DNA from: Streptomyces sp. KL109B
GTDB lineage: Bacteria > Actinomycetota > Actinomycetes > Streptomycetales > Streptomycetaceae
Reading direction: 5' to 3'
Assembly (NCBI RefSeq): GCF_030766935.1
Contig: NZ_JASERL010000018.1
Location: 182,067-246,066 of the forward strand
Length of the DNA: 64,000 bases
Within the stretch, counting starts at the first letter, position 1. Each line of letters starts with the position of its first letter. Made by a program: the position numbers and the translations under genes. Below the pieces are notes generated by a model, which made no database searches, was not told the origin of the DNA, and saw nothing but the letters and a program-made list of their open reading frames with translations. Shown here piece after piece: positions 7,791 through 16,875 of the stretch.

Positions 7791-9062
7791 GTGAGCTCGA
7801 CCAATCGCACCGTGGTCGTCACCGGTATCGGCGCAACCACACCGCTGGGTGGCGACGCGACATCCACCTGGGAGGGACTGGTCGCCGGACGTTCCGGCGT
7901 CAAGCCCCTCGAGCAGGAGTGGGCCGCCGACCAGGCGGTTCGCATCGCGGCTCCGGTGGCCGTGGAGCCGGGCGAGGTCATCCCCCGCCCGCAGGCCCGC
8001 AAGCTGGACCGCTCCGCGCAGTTCGCGCTGATCGCCGCCAAGGAGGCATGGGCCGACGCCGGTTTCACCGACAAGGCGGGCGACGACTCGTCCGTCGACC
8101 CGGACCGTCTTGGCGCCGTCATCGCGTCCGGTATCGGGGGCGTGACCACGCTCCTCGACCAGTACGACGTGCTGAAGGAGAAGGGCGTACGCCGCGTCTC
8201 CCCGCACACCGTGCCGATGCTGATGCCCAACGGCCCTTCGGCCAACGTGGGCCTGGCCGTGAACGCCCGCGCGGGTGTGCACACGCCGGTCTCCGCCTGC
8301 GCCTCGGGCGCCGAGGCCATCGGCTACGGCATCGAGATGATCCGCACAGGGCGTGCCGACGTCGTCGTCTGCGGTGGCACGGAGGCGGCCATCCACCCGC
8401 TGCCCATCGCCGCGTTCGGCAACATGATGGCGATGTCCAAGAACAACGACGACCCGCAGGGTGCCTCGCGCCCCTTCGACGTCGGCCGGGACGGCTTCGT
8501 CCTCGGTGAGGGCGCCGGTGTGCTGGTGCTCGAGTCCGCCGAGCACGCCGCCAAGCGTGGCGCGCGGGTCTACGTCGAGGCGGTCGGCCAGGGCATCTCC
8601 GCCGACAGCCACGACATCGTGCAGCCGGAGCCCGGGGGCCGCGGCATCTCCGCCGCCCTGCAGAACCTGCTGGACAACACCGACCTGGACCCGTCGGAGA
8701 TCGTGCACGCGAACGCGCACGCGACGTCGACGCCGGCCGGTGACATCGCCGAGCTGAAGGCGCTGCGCAAGGTGTTCGGTGACGACACCGACCACATCGC
8801 CGTCTCCGGTACGAAGTCGATGACCGGGCATCTGCTCGGTGGCGCCGGTGGCGTCGAGTCCGTGGCGTCGGTGCTCGCGCTGTACAACCGGCTTGCTCCG
8901 CCGACCATCAACGTCGACGAGATCGACCCGGAGGCCGAGTCGACCGCGGACATCGTTCGTGGCGAGGCGCGGAAGCTGCCGGTCGACGGGCGGATCGCCG
9001 CGCTGAACGATTCGTTCGGCTTCGGTGGGCACAACGTGGTGTTGGCCTTCCGCACGGTCTGA
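7791..9062 (+). CDS. fabF: 3-oxoacyl-ACP synthase II FabF
   Basis: FabF (KAS II) extends acyl-ACP chains with malonyl-ACP. The Cys-His-His site is intact: Cys170 in SACASGAEA, His310 in NAHATSTPAGD and His347 in KSMTGHLLGGAGG. The 423-residue length is normal. The start is GTG at 7791 preceded by GGAGAAAG. There is a 91-base gap after acpP without a clear promoter, and a strong terminator follows, so it is the last gene of the fab operon. Confidence 0.96.
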   Translation: MSSTNRTVVVTGIGATTPLGGDATSTWEGLVAGRSGVKPLEQEWAADQAVRIAAPVAVEPGEVIPRPQARKLDRSAQFALIAAKEAWADAGFTDKAGDDSSVDPDRLGAVIASGIGGVTTLLDQYDVLKEKGVRRVSPHTVPMLMPNGPSANVGLAVNARAGVHTPVSACASGAEAIGYGIEMIRTGRADVVVCGGTEAAIHPLPIAAFGNMMAMSKNNDDPQGASRPFDVGRDGFVLGEGAGVLVLESAEHAAKRGARVYVEAVGQGISADSHDIVQPEPGGRGISAALQNLLDNTDLDPSEIVHANAHATSTPAGDIAELKALRKVFGDDTDHIAVSGTKSMTGHLLGGAGGVESVASVLALYNRLAPPTINVDEIDPEAESTADIVRGEARKLPVDGRIAALNDSFGFGGHNVVLAFRTV

Positions 9063-9088
9063 CGCGTCCTGACGCTCCGCTGAACGTG

Positions 9089-9133
9089 GGAGTGGGTCCG
9101 CCCCGGGGTTCCTGGGCGGGCCCACTCCGTTTT
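9089..9133 (+). terminator. Rho-independent terminator of the fab operon
   Basis: A 15-bp stem with one G-U pair (9089-9103 with 9114-9128) and a 10-base loop is followed by GTTTTG. It begins 27 bases after the fabF stop. Confidence 0.88.
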
Positions 9134-9186
9134 GCGCCTGGTTGCGTGTTCCGTGATTGCCGCTCGCGGGTGCGGGTCCGCTGTGG

Positions 9187-9243
9187 TTTGCGCAGTTCCC
9201 CGCGCCCCCCCCAAAAAAAACTGCGCAGTTCCCCGCGTCCCCG
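9187..9243. repeat. Duplicated dispersed repeat core with C8A8 spacer
   Basis: The 16-mer TGCGCAGTTCCCCGCG occurs at 9189-9204 and again at 9222-9237, separated by a run of eight C and eight A. This core recurs widely between Streptomyces genes (general knowledge, not checked here). On the minus strand, AACTGCGCAGTT followed by eight T is a weak terminator for the DUF3145 gene that ends at 9272. Confidence 0.65.
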
Positions 9244-9271
9244 AAGCTTCCCCCCGCGCCCCGCCGAAGAG

Positions 9272-9766
9272 TTACACCACCTGGTGGAGCCACCTCACGG
9301 GGGCGCCCTCGCCTGCGTAGCGGAAGGGTTCCAGTTCGTCGTCCCAGGGCTTGCCGAGGAGTTTGGCGAGTTCGGCTTCGAGGTCGGTCTCGCCGGCCTT
9401 GGAGCGGGTCAGGGCGGCGCGCAGGCGGTCCTCAGGGATGAGGATGTCGCCGTGGATTCCGGTGATGGCGTGGAAGATGCCGAGTTCGGGGGTGGCGCTG
9501 TAGCGCTCGCCCTCGGCGGCGGCGCAGGGCTCGGCCGTCACCTCGAAGCGCAGCAGTTGCCAACCGCGCAGCGCGGAGGCCAGTTTCGCGGCCGTGCCCA
9601 CCTCGCCGCGCCAGGAGAACTCCGATCTCCACGTGCCGGGCGCCGCGGGCTGCCTGATCCAGTCGAGGCTGACGCGCGCGCCGAGTACGCCCGCGACCGC
9701 CCATTCGACGTGCGGGCACAGCGCGCGCGGAGCGGAGTGCACGTACAGAACTCCACGTGTCGTCAC
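9272..9766 (-). CDS. DUF3145 family protein
   Basis: A 164-residue conserved actinobacterial protein of the DUF3145 family, function unknown. The GTG at 9766, eight bases after a perfect GGAGGT, gives the family's usual N-terminus (TTRGVLYVHSAPRALCPHVEWA). The longer upstream frame to 10006 lacks a Shine-Dalgarno and runs through AT-richer sequence, so I discard it. No signal peptide or membrane segment is visible. It is convergent with fabF, an arrangement often seen near the fab operon in Streptomyces. Confidence 0.9.
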   Translation of the reverse strand: MTTRGVLYVHSAPRALCPHVEWAVAGVLGARVSLDWIRQPAAPGTWRSEFSWRGEVGTAAKLASALRGWQLLRFEVTAEPCAAAEGERYSATPELGIFHAITGIHGDILIPEDRLRAALTRSKAGETDLEAELAKLLGKPWDDELEPFRYAGEGAPVRWLHQVV

Positions 9767-10080
9767 CGGGACCTCCAGTGTGGGTCGAGGTTCGCCTTCC
9801 CCAGCGGCCTCGCGCCCGTGCCGAGCCTTCTTCCCCGTTGCCCGGAACGACAAGGTCCAGACAAAAAGGGACACATCTGACGTGTTGTAATTTAGCGGAA
9901 CCGGTACAGCGGGGCCCCAGTGGGTCGACCGAGGATCCCGGGGCGAGGCTATCGCGCAGCGGTGCAAGGAGTGTGACGTACTGTCGGTCCCGAGGCCCAC
10001 AAACACCGACCTTTCACCCGGCGGGACGCAACCCGCCGTGCGTAGGCGACGTCAGACTGGGCGATGGACAGGGAGGGCTG
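9767..10080. other. Divergent intergenic region with no gene found
   Basis: These 314 bases separate the DUF3145 gene (leftward) from the SGNH lipoprotein gene (rightward) and must hold both promoters. A locally AT-rich stretch around 9851-9900 is the likeliest promoter area for DUF3145. No convincing -35/-10 pair, small ORF with ribosome-binding site or hairpin stands out. Confidence 0.5.
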
Positions 10081-10986
10081 ATGCGGGTGCGTGGGGTGCG
10101 GACGTTCGCCGTTCGGGGTGCCGTCGCCGCCGCGGTGGCGGCCTCGCTCGGTGTCGCCTCGCTCGCCGCGTGTGACGCCTCGGGCGACAACTCCCGTGGC
10201 CCTTCGGGTTCCGCGAGCGCGAAGCCGTCGCCGAAGCCCACTCCGACGTGGGACACGAGCCCGCGGTCGGTTGCCGCGGTGGGTGACTCGATCACGCGGG
10301 GGTTCGACGCGTGCTCGGTGCTCTCCGACTGCCCCGAGGTGTCGTGGGCGACGGGGACGCACAAGTCGGTCAAGAGTCTCGCGGTGCGGTTGCTCGGTAA
10401 GGGGCGCGCCAAGACGCACAGTTGGAACCATGCGCAGACGGGGGCGCGGATGGCCGACCTGCCGGGGCAGATGAGCCGGGCGGCGGCGGAGAAGCCGGAT
10501 CTCGTGACTGTCATGGCCGGTTCGAACGACGCGTGCCGGCCGTCGGTCGCCGGGATGACGCCCGTCGCGGACTTCCGGGCCGACTTCCAGGAGGCGCTGC
10601 GGCAGTTGCGGCGCACCGCACCCAAGGCGCAGGTGTACGTGCTGAGCGTGCCGGACCTGAAGCGGCTCTGGTCGCAGGGGCGGGCCAATCCGCTGGGCAA
10701 GCAGGTGTGGAAGCTCGGCATCTGCGCGTCGATGCTGGCCGACCCGGACGACCTGGACGCCGCGGCCACCGAGCGGCGGAACTCCGTGCAGGCGCGCGTG
10801 GTGGCGTACAACGAGGTGCTGCGCGAGGTCTGCGCGAAGGACAAGAAGTGCCGCTACGACGGCGGGGCGGTGTTCGGGTACAAGTTCGGGCAGGCGCAGT
10901 TGAGCGAGTGGGACTGGTTCCACCCGAGCGTGAACGGGCAGGCCAGGCTGGCCGCGCTCGCGTATCGCGGGGTGACCGCGAAGTAG
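10081..10986 (+). CDS. Secreted SGNH/GDSL-hydrolase lipoprotein
   Basis: A 301-residue lipoprotein. The N-terminus has a basic n-region, a hydrophobic core and a lipobox ending VASLAAC, with Cys31 as the lipidation site, followed by a Ser/Pro-rich linker. The SGNH blocks are visible: AVGDSITRG (Ser70 nucleophile), MAGSNDAC (block III Asn) and EWDWFHPSVNGQ (Asp and His). It is therefore a cell-surface esterase or lipase; related proteins act on lipids or polysaccharide acetyl groups. GGGAGGG precedes the ATG. The downstream epimerase starts 32 bases later in the same direction. Confidence 0.92.
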   Translation: MRVRGVRTFAVRGAVAAAVAASLGVASLAACDASGDNSRGPSGSASAKPSPKPTPTWDTSPRSVAAVGDSITRGFDACSVLSDCPEVSWATGTHKSVKSLAVRLLGKGRAKTHSWNHAQTGARMADLPGQMSRAAAEKPDLVTVMAGSNDACRPSVAGMTPVADFRADFQEALRQLRRTAPKAQVYVLSVPDLKRLWSQGRANPLGKQVWKLGICASMLADPDDLDAAATERRNSVQARVVAYNEVLREVCAKDKKCRYDGGAVFGYKFGQAQLSEWDWFHPSVNGQARLAALAYRGVTAK

Positions 10987-11018
10987 CCGCGGGAGAGGGC
11001 GGGCGTAGGGTCCCGATC

Positions 11019-12020
11019 ATGCGCTGCGAACTCTTCGGCAATCTGCCCGACCACGACCGCTCCCCCGTCCACCGCTGGACCCTGGAACGGGACGGGGTGC
11101 GGGTACGTGTCCTGACGTACGGCGGGATCCTGCAGTCGGTGGAGGTGCCCGACCGGGACGGGGCCGTGGCCGACGTGGTGCTCGGGTTCGCCGATCTGGA
11201 CGGGTATCTGGCGCACCCGGAGCCGTATCTGGGCGCGGTGGTCGGGCGGTACGCGAACCGGATCGCGGGCGGGCGGTTCCCGCTCGACGACCGGATCTAC
11301 CACCTCGCGCGGAACAACGGGGCGAACTCCCTGCACGGCGGCGAGTGCGGCTTCGACAAGCGGGTGTGGGACGCGGAGGGCGTCGGCGAGTACGGGGTGC
11401 GGTTGAGCCGGGTGTCGCCGCACGGTGAGGAGGGGTTCCCGGGGCGGGTCGAGGTCTCGGTGACGTATGAGCTGGAGGCGGGTGGGGCGCTGCGCATCTC
11501 GTACGAGGCCGTCACCGACGCGCCGACGGTGGTGAACCTGACGAACCACACGTACTGGAATCTGGGTGGGGCGGCTTCCGGGAGTGCGGTCGGTGGGCAT
11601 GAGTTGCGGATCGACGCGGGGCGGGTGACCGCGGTCGACGAGGGGCTCATTCCGACCGGGGAGTTGGTGGATGTGGAGGGGACGAGGTTCGACTTCCGGG
11701 AGAGCCGGAAGGTGGGGGCGGGGTACGACCACAACTATGTGTTGGACAAGGGGGTGGGGGAGGTTGCCGTTGAGGTGGCCGAGTTGTGGGATACCGCGTC
11801 GGGGCGGGTGTTGAGGGTGGCGACGAGTGAGCCGGGGGTTCAGCTGTACACCTCGGATCACTTCGGCGAGGGGTTGCCGTTTGCCTCCGGCGATGGGGTG
11901 GCGTTGGAGACGCAGCACTTCCCGGATTCGCCGAATCAGGGTGGGTTTCCGTCGACGGTGTTGCGGCCGGGTGAGGTGTATCGGTCGGAGACGGTTTATT
12001 GGTTCGGGAACCGGGGTTGA
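11019..12020 (+). CDS. galM: Aldose 1-epimerase, cytoplasmic form
   Basis: Aldose 1-epimerase interconverts alpha and beta anomers of hexoses and pentoses. A 333-residue beta-sandwich protein with the family motifs GRYANRIAGG, NSLHGG, NLTNHTYWNL (catalytic His) and ETQHFPDSPNQ (catalytic Glu). Unlike the paralogue at 26952 it has no export signal. The frame is open upstream, but the ATG at 11019 begins the domain. The 3' end abuts a copy of the dispersed repeat. Confidence 0.92.
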   Translation: MRCELFGNLPDHDRSPVHRWTLERDGVRVRVLTYGGILQSVEVPDRDGAVADVVLGFADLDGYLAHPEPYLGAVVGRYANRIAGGRFPLDDRIYHLARNNGANSLHGGECGFDKRVWDAEGVGEYGVRLSRVSPHGEEGFPGRVEVSVTYELEAGGALRISYEAVTDAPTVVNLTNHTYWNLGGAASGSAVGGHELRIDAGRVTAVDEGLIPTGELVDVEGTRFDFRESRKVGAGYDHNYVLDKGVGEVAVEVAELWDTASGRVLRVATSEPGVQLYTSDHFGEGLPFASGDGVALETQHFPDSPNQGGFPSTVLRPGEVYRSETVYWFGNRG

Positions 12021-12074
12021 CGGCGCGGGGCTCTGCCCCGGACCCCGCTCCTCAATCGCCGGAGAGGCTTGAAT
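12021..12074. repeat. Dispersed GC-rich repeat, copy a
   Basis: A roughly 45-50-base imperfect palindrome with core GGGGCTCTGCCCCGGACCCC, then CTCCTCAATCGCCGGAG. The same element occurs at 21702-21749 and, inverted, three times at 55082-55356. It lies between the galM stop and the GH3 gene, and the GH3 stop codon (12052-12054) is inside it. Confidence 0.8.
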
Positions 12075-14586
12075 GTGGTCCGGACGGGCTTGAGGGGGTG
12101 GCGGAGGGGCTGGAATGTGGGCCCGCGCAAGGGGTTGAGAGGTGGATGTTGGTGAGGGAGCGGCCTGACAGGAGCTCGTACGGGCCCGGGGCCGGGGTCC
12201 AGGTGTGGGTGGTCGGGTCCCAGGTTTCGAAGGCGCGGCGGGGGATGTCGAGGGTGGTCGAGACACGTTCGCCGGGGGCCGCGGTGACCGTTGCGAAGGC
12301 GGCGAGCCAGCGGGGTGGGCGGGAGGGGTCGGGGGCGGTCGGGGCGAGGTAGAGCTGGATGACCTCGCGGCCGGGGCGGGGGCCCGTGTTGCGGATGTGG
12401 ACCGTGGCCGTGGTGCCGTGGACTTCGAGGGACTCGTAGGTCCAGTCGGTGTAGCCGAGGCCGTGGCCGAAGGGGTAGGCGGGGGTGGCGCCGGACTTCT
12501 CCCAGGCGCGGTAGCCGATGAAGGTGTCCTCGGTGTACGGGAGTTCGCCGTCGGTCGGGACGACCTGGGTGACCGGGGCGTCGGCGAGGGAGCCCCAGGT
12601 GGTGGGGAGGCGGCCGCCCGGTTCCTCGGCTCCGGTGAGTACGTCGGCGAGGGCCGCGCCGCCCTCCTGGCCGGGGAACCAGGACAGGAGGACGGCCGCC
12701 ACCTCCTCGCGCCACGGCAGTTCCACCGGGGAGCCGGAGTTGACGACGACCACGGTGTTCGGGTTGGCGGCGGCCACCGCGCGTACCAGGTCGTCCTGGC
12801 GGCCGGGGAGGCGGAGGTCGGTGCGGTCGAAGCCCTCGGACTCGACGCGGTCCGTCGTGGCGACCACCACGACGGCGACCTCGGCCTCGCGCGCGGCGGC
12901 GACGGCCTCGGCGAGCAGGGTGTCCTCGTCGCGGCGCGGGTCGAGGTGGACGAGGCTGAAGACGACGGCGGGCAGCGGGGTGGCGAGGGACTTGTCGGGG
13001 CTGTGGAGGAGGGAGACCGAGACGGGCTGCCCCTCGGTCAGGGACACCGTGCCGCGTTCCGCCGGGGCACCGAAGAACGCCTCGAAGGGGTCGGACTCCG
13101 GGCCCATGGCCTGCACGCCCTCGTACAGGACCGTGCCGTCGACGGTGAGGGTGTAGGCGCCGAGGCCGCGGGTTCCGAAGGCGTGGTCGCCGCTCTCGCG
13201 CGGGGTGAAGGTGCCGGTCACCTCGATGCTGTGGAGCGCCTCGTGGGTGACTCCGGAGGGGAGGTCGGCGCCGAGCCATTGGACCTGGCCGTTGGGGAGC
13301 GCGGCCTCGCCGAGGACGGTGCCGTCGGCGGCGCGGCAGACCGCGCGGAGGGTGAACCCCTTGTCGGCGACGGCGAGTTCGTCGCTCGGGTCGGCGCCGA
13401 CGTCGTAGGTCAGGGAGGGCAGCGCGGCGCTCAGGCCGTCGAGCGGCGAGACGATCCGGGGCGGGAAGACGGTGGCGGAGCCGCCGCCGAGGATCCGGGC
13501 GTCGCGGGCGGCGGCGCCTATGAGGGCGACGCGGGTGTCCGAACGCAGCGGCAGGACGCCGGAGTTGCGCAGGAGGACGAAGGAGCGGTGGGCCGTCTCG
13601 CGGGCCAGGGATTCGCCGTCGACCTCCGCGGGCAGTTCGGCGGGGGAAACGGCGGGCTGCGCGCCCTCAAGGGCTCCGACCCGCGCCGCGAGGCGCAGTA
13701 CGTTGCGTACCGCCGCGTCGACCTCGGACTCGTCGACCTCGCCGGAGCGGACGGCCGCCGCCAGCGCGGCGCCGTACACCGTCCGCGGGCCCGGCATCGC
13801 CGCGTCCAGGCCGCCCTTGATGTCCCCGACGGTGGAGCGGGCCGCCATCCAGTCGGAGACGTTGAAGCCGTCGAAGCCCCACTCGTCGCGCAGGATCTCG
13901 TTGACGAGGTGGTGGTGTTCGGTCATGGAGGTGCCGTTGACCGCGTTGTAGGCGGTCATGACGCCCCACGGGCGGGCGTTGGCGACGATGGCCTCGAAGG
14001 GGGCCAAGTAGAGCTCGCGCAGGGCGCGTTCGGAGACGAGGTTGTTGACCGTGAAGCGGTCGGTCTCGGCGTCGTTCGCGACGTAGTGCTTCATGGTCGT
14101 GCCGACGCCGCCGGACTGCACGCCCTGTACGTAGCCGCTGCCGATGAGCCCGGCGAGGTACGGGTCCTCGCTGTACGTCTCGAAGTGGCGGCCGCCGAGC
14201 GGGGAGCGGTGCAGGTTCACGGTCGGGGCGAGCAGCACGTGGACGCCCTTGCGGCGGGCCTCCTGCGCCAGCAACACCCCGGCGCGGCGGGCGAGTTCGG
14301 GGTCCCAGGTGGCGCCGAGCGCGGTCGGGGACGGCAGCGCGATCGACGGGTCGTCGGCGCTCCAGCGCACGCCGCGTACGCCGATCGGGCCGTCGGACAT
14401 GACGAGGGACGCGAGGCCGATCTCCGGGACCGCGGGCAGGGACCACATGTCCTGGCCGCCGAGCATGCGGGTCTTGGTGTCGAGGTCGAGCTTGCCGAGC
14501 GCGGCCTCGACCACCGCCTCGCGCGCCCGGTCGGCCTCGCCCTCGCGCCGTATCCGTCCCTGACCTGCGTCCGCCTGCCGTGCCAT
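12052..14586 (-). CDS. Family 3 beta-glycosidase with PA14 insert
   Basis: An 844-residue GH3 enzyme, probably a beta-glucosidase or beta-xylosidase. The (beta/alpha)8 domain carries the nucleophile Asp245 in GFNVSDWMAA; the second alpha/beta domain resumes near residue 345 and includes SEGFDRTDLRLPG (about 584). A PA14-like beta-barrel is inserted around 400-550, and a fibronectin-III-like domain follows near the end. No signal peptide is visible, so it is probably cytoplasmic, acting on imported oligosaccharides. The ATG at 14586 follows GAGGAGG, better than the ATG at 14622. The last codons run into dispersed repeat copy a. A divergent TetR gene probably regulates it. Confidence 0.93.
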   Translation of the reverse strand: MARQADAGQGRIRREGEADRAREAVVEAALGKLDLDTKTRMLGGQDMWSLPAVPEIGLASLVMSDGPIGVRGVRWSADDPSIALPSPTALGATWDPELARRAGVLLAQEARRKGVHVLLAPTVNLHRSPLGGRHFETYSEDPYLAGLIGSGYVQGVQSGGVGTTMKHYVANDAETDRFTVNNLVSERALRELYLAPFEAIVANARPWGVMTAYNAVNGTSMTEHHHLVNEILRDEWGFDGFNVSDWMAARSTVGDIKGGLDAAMPGPRTVYGAALAAAVRSGEVDESEVDAAVRNVLRLAARVGALEGAQPAVSPAELPAEVDGESLARETAHRSFVLLRNSGVLPLRSDTRVALIGAAARDARILGGGSATVFPPRIVSPLDGLSAALPSLTYDVGADPSDELAVADKGFTLRAVCRAADGTVLGEAALPNGQVQWLGADLPSGVTHEALHSIEVTGTFTPRESGDHAFGTRGLGAYTLTVDGTVLYEGVQAMGPESDPFEAFFGAPAERGTVSLTEGQPVSVSLLHSPDKSLATPLPAVVFSLVHLDPRRDEDTLLAEAVAAAREAEVAVVVVATTDRVESEGFDRTDLRLPGRQDDLVRAVAAANPNTVVVVNSGSPVELPWREEVAAVLLSWFPGQEGGAALADVLTGAEEPGGRLPTTWGSLADAPVTQVVPTDGELPYTEDTFIGYRAWEKSGATPAYPFGHGLGYTDWTYESLEVHGTTATVHIRNTGPRPGREVIQLYLAPTAPDPSRPPRWLAAFATVTAAPGERVSTTLDIPRRAFETWDPTTHTWTPAPGPYELLSGRSLTNIHLSTPCAGPHSSPSATPSSPSGPHSSLSGD

Positions 14587-14715
14587 GCCGGTACCTCCTC
14601 GTCGAAGCCTGGGCGCCTCCATCCTGCACCCGGGGCCGATCGGGCGGTAGGTTCCGTTACTTGGCCGTTATACGACGTGTGCGGTGGCGTCCTGGACGTG
14701 CCGTACGGTGACCGC
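14587..14715. promoter_or_regulatory. Divergent GH3/TetR promoter region
   Basis: This 129-base gap serves both the GH3 gene and the TetR gene. The hexamer CCGTTA is repeated at 14654-14659 and 14665-14670, one helical turn apart, followed by TTATAC. It is a candidate operator; promoter assignment to either strand is uncertain. Confidence 0.4.
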
Positions 14716-15291
14716 ATGAGCAGCACCAGGGCCGTGAGGACCGCCAGGAGCCACGAGCGTCGGGCCGAGATCCTGCGGGCGGCGCTCGAAGTGATCGCCG
14801 AGCGCGGGTACCGGGGCGCGAGCCTGGCGGCGGTCGCCGAGCGCGTGGGGCTGACGCAGCAGGGGCTGCTGCACCACTTCCCCACGAAGGAGGCGCTGCT
14901 GGTCGCCGTCCTTGAGGAGCGCGACCAGTGGGACGCCGTGCCGAGCAGTCAGTGGCGGCTCGATCTGCTGGGCTCGCTGGTCGAGTACAACGCGATGCGG
15001 CCCGGGATCGTGCAGACCTTCTCGGCACTGCTGGGTGAGTCGGTGACCGAGGGGCATCCGGCGCGGGAGTTCTTCACGCAGCGCTATGTGGGCGTGCGGG
15101 AGTCGATGGCCGAGGTGCTGCGCGCCGAGTACGGGGAGCGGCTGCCGGGCGGGCTCACGCCTGAGCGGGCGGCGCCGCTGCTGGTCGCCGTGTTGGACGG
15201 GTTGCAGTACCAGTGGCTGCTCGACCCGGAGGCCGTGGACATGCCGGGCGCGGTGCGTGACTTCCTGGAACTGCTGGGCGGGGAGGGCTAG
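14716..15291 (+). CDS. TetR-family transcriptional regulator
   Basis: A 191-residue regulator. The TetR HTH is unmistakable (ILRAALEVIAERGYRGASLA, then VAERVGLTQQGLLHHFPTKE at about residues 34-53), and the helical C-terminal half is a ligand-binding and dimerisation domain. The start ATG at 14716 is chosen because upstream codons belong to the opposite-strand GH3 region. Its divergent position makes it the likely repressor of the glycosidase, presumably relieved by a sugar (inference). Its stop lies in a 33-bp tandem duplication shared with the end of the convergent EI24 gene. Confidence 0.9.
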   Translation: MSSTRAVRTARSHERRAEILRAALEVIAERGYRGASLAAVAERVGLTQQGLLHHFPTKEALLVAVLEERDQWDAVPSSQWRLDLLGSLVEYNAMRPGIVQTFSALLGESVTEGHPAREFFTQRYVGVRESMAEVLRAEYGERLPGGLTPERAAPLLVAVLDGLQYQWLLDPEAVDMPGAVRDFLELLGGEG

Positions 15292-15339
15292 TTGGTCCAG
15301 CGGGGGTTGGGCGGGGAAGGCTAGTTGGTCCAGCGGGGG
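15276..15339. repeat. 33-bp tandem duplication spanning two convergent stops
   Basis: Bases 15276-15306 and 15309-15339 are identical except for one position. Each copy contains CTAG, which serves as a stop on both strands. The TetR gene uses the stop in the first copy and the EI24 gene the stop in the second. Confidence 0.85.
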
Positions 15340-16274
15340 CCGTGGTCCTGGCCCTGGCCGTACCCCGGGCCCTGGCCCTGCCCCTGCCCCTGGCCATACG
15401 CGTTGGGCCACTGCGCCGGCTGACTCTGCCCGTACGGTCCCGGCCACTGCGCCGCCGCACCCGGACCCTGCGCGACGCCCTGCGCCTGTACGCCACCCGG
15501 GCCCTGCGCGGACGCCGGCTCCGACGGCTCCCCCGCCTCGCCCTCCAGTTCGCGGACCATCAGGGTCGCGCCCGCCACCGCCCCCGGCATCAGGAACACC
15601 GCGACGAACGGCACCAGGAACACGAGCGCGAGCGGCGTGCCGAAGCCCCACGCGAGGCCCTTGCGGGAGCGCAGCACGGCGAGGCGCTCGCGGACTTCGC
15701 GATTGCGGCGCTGCCACGCCACCGACGTCAACTCCTCCGTGAGGAAGTACCCGGTGACGAAGAAGCCGATGACCGGGATCACGGTCTGGCCGACGAAGGG
15801 GATGAACCCGAGGGCGAAGAGGAGGATGCCCCACAGGGCGGCGCGCACGAGCAGCCGGAGGCTGTCACGCGCCGAGATCCACAGTTCACGCCCGATCGAG
15901 AGGCCGGACTCGGGGGCGTGCCCACCGCTCTCGGCGCGGTCGACGTCCTCCGACAGCGACTCGTAGAACGGCTGGCCGATCAGCAGGGTCACCGCGGTGA
16001 AGGTCAGCACCGCGAGCAGCAGCGCGAGCGCGAACAGGACGGCCGTGAGGAAGCCGCGGAACAGGCCCTGCCACGGGGACGTCCAGTCGTCGGCGAACGG
16101 GGTGGTCCAGGTGATGAAGTCGTCGCCCCAGACCCCGAGGCAGACCAGCGCCGCCGCGTACAGGACGAGGGTGATCAGGCCTGGCAGCAGGCTCCACCCG
16201 TACTTCTTGCCGTGCTGGGCAACCCAACGCTGCCCCTTCATCAGATAGCCGAAGCCCGCCCCGAGATCACGCAT
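15321..16274 (-). CDS. EI24-domain integral membrane protein
   Basis: A 317-residue membrane protein of the EI24 (CysZ/etoposide-induced 2.4) family. Hydrophobic segments appear near residues 28-48, 73-100, 145-180 and 205-240, with the conserved signature LLIGQPFYESLSEDVDR at about 97-113. CysZ members carry sulfate, but actinobacterial EI24 proteins are mostly uncharacterised, so transport is only a possibility. The last 70 residues are a Gln/Gly/Pro/Tyr-rich low-complexity tail (runs of GQGQG), presumably cytoplasmic and disordered. Confidence 0.85.
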   Translation of the reverse strand: MRDLGAGFGYLMKGQRWVAQHGKKYGWSLLPGLITLVLYAAALVCLGVWGDDFITWTTPFADDWTSPWQGLFRGFLTAVLFALALLLAVLTFTAVTLLIGQPFYESLSEDVDRAESGGHAPESGLSIGRELWISARDSLRLLVRAALWGILLFALGFIPFVGQTVIPVIGFFVTGYFLTEELTSVAWQRRNREVRERLAVLRSRKGLAWGFGTPLALVFLVPFVAVFLMPGAVAGATLMVRELEGEAGEPSEPASAQGPGGVQAQGVAQGPGAAAQWPGPYGQSQPAQWPNAYGQGQGQGQGPGYGQGQDHGPRWTN

Positions 16275-16313
16275 GGCGCAACCCTACGGGACGGGCCCGA
16301 CATCGGAACAAGC

Positions 16314-16736
<423 letters not shown>

Positions 16737-16875
16737 GACCGGCTCCCTCGTTTCGCGCACGTGGCTGTTAAGCCGACTTTCGGTTTGCGGAACGAGGTTA
16801 CCGAATCATGGAATCAACCGGTGTGGCGGGGGTCACCCCACCCGGGCCACTCCCCCGGCGAAAGCCTCAGAAGCC

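Noticed and set aside
7650..9293. 547-codon leftward frame opposite fabF
   Set aside because: Shadow frame; fabF is certain.
9767..10006. N-terminal extension of the DUF3145 protein
   Set aside because: The extension crosses AT-rich promoter-like DNA, while the GTG at 9766 has an ideal GGAGGT.
12205..14700. Very long rightward open frame opposite the GH3 gene
   Set aside because: Gly/Val/Arg-rich translation without domains; it mirrors the codon bias of the real leftward gene. Only its last part, from 14716, is the TetR gene.
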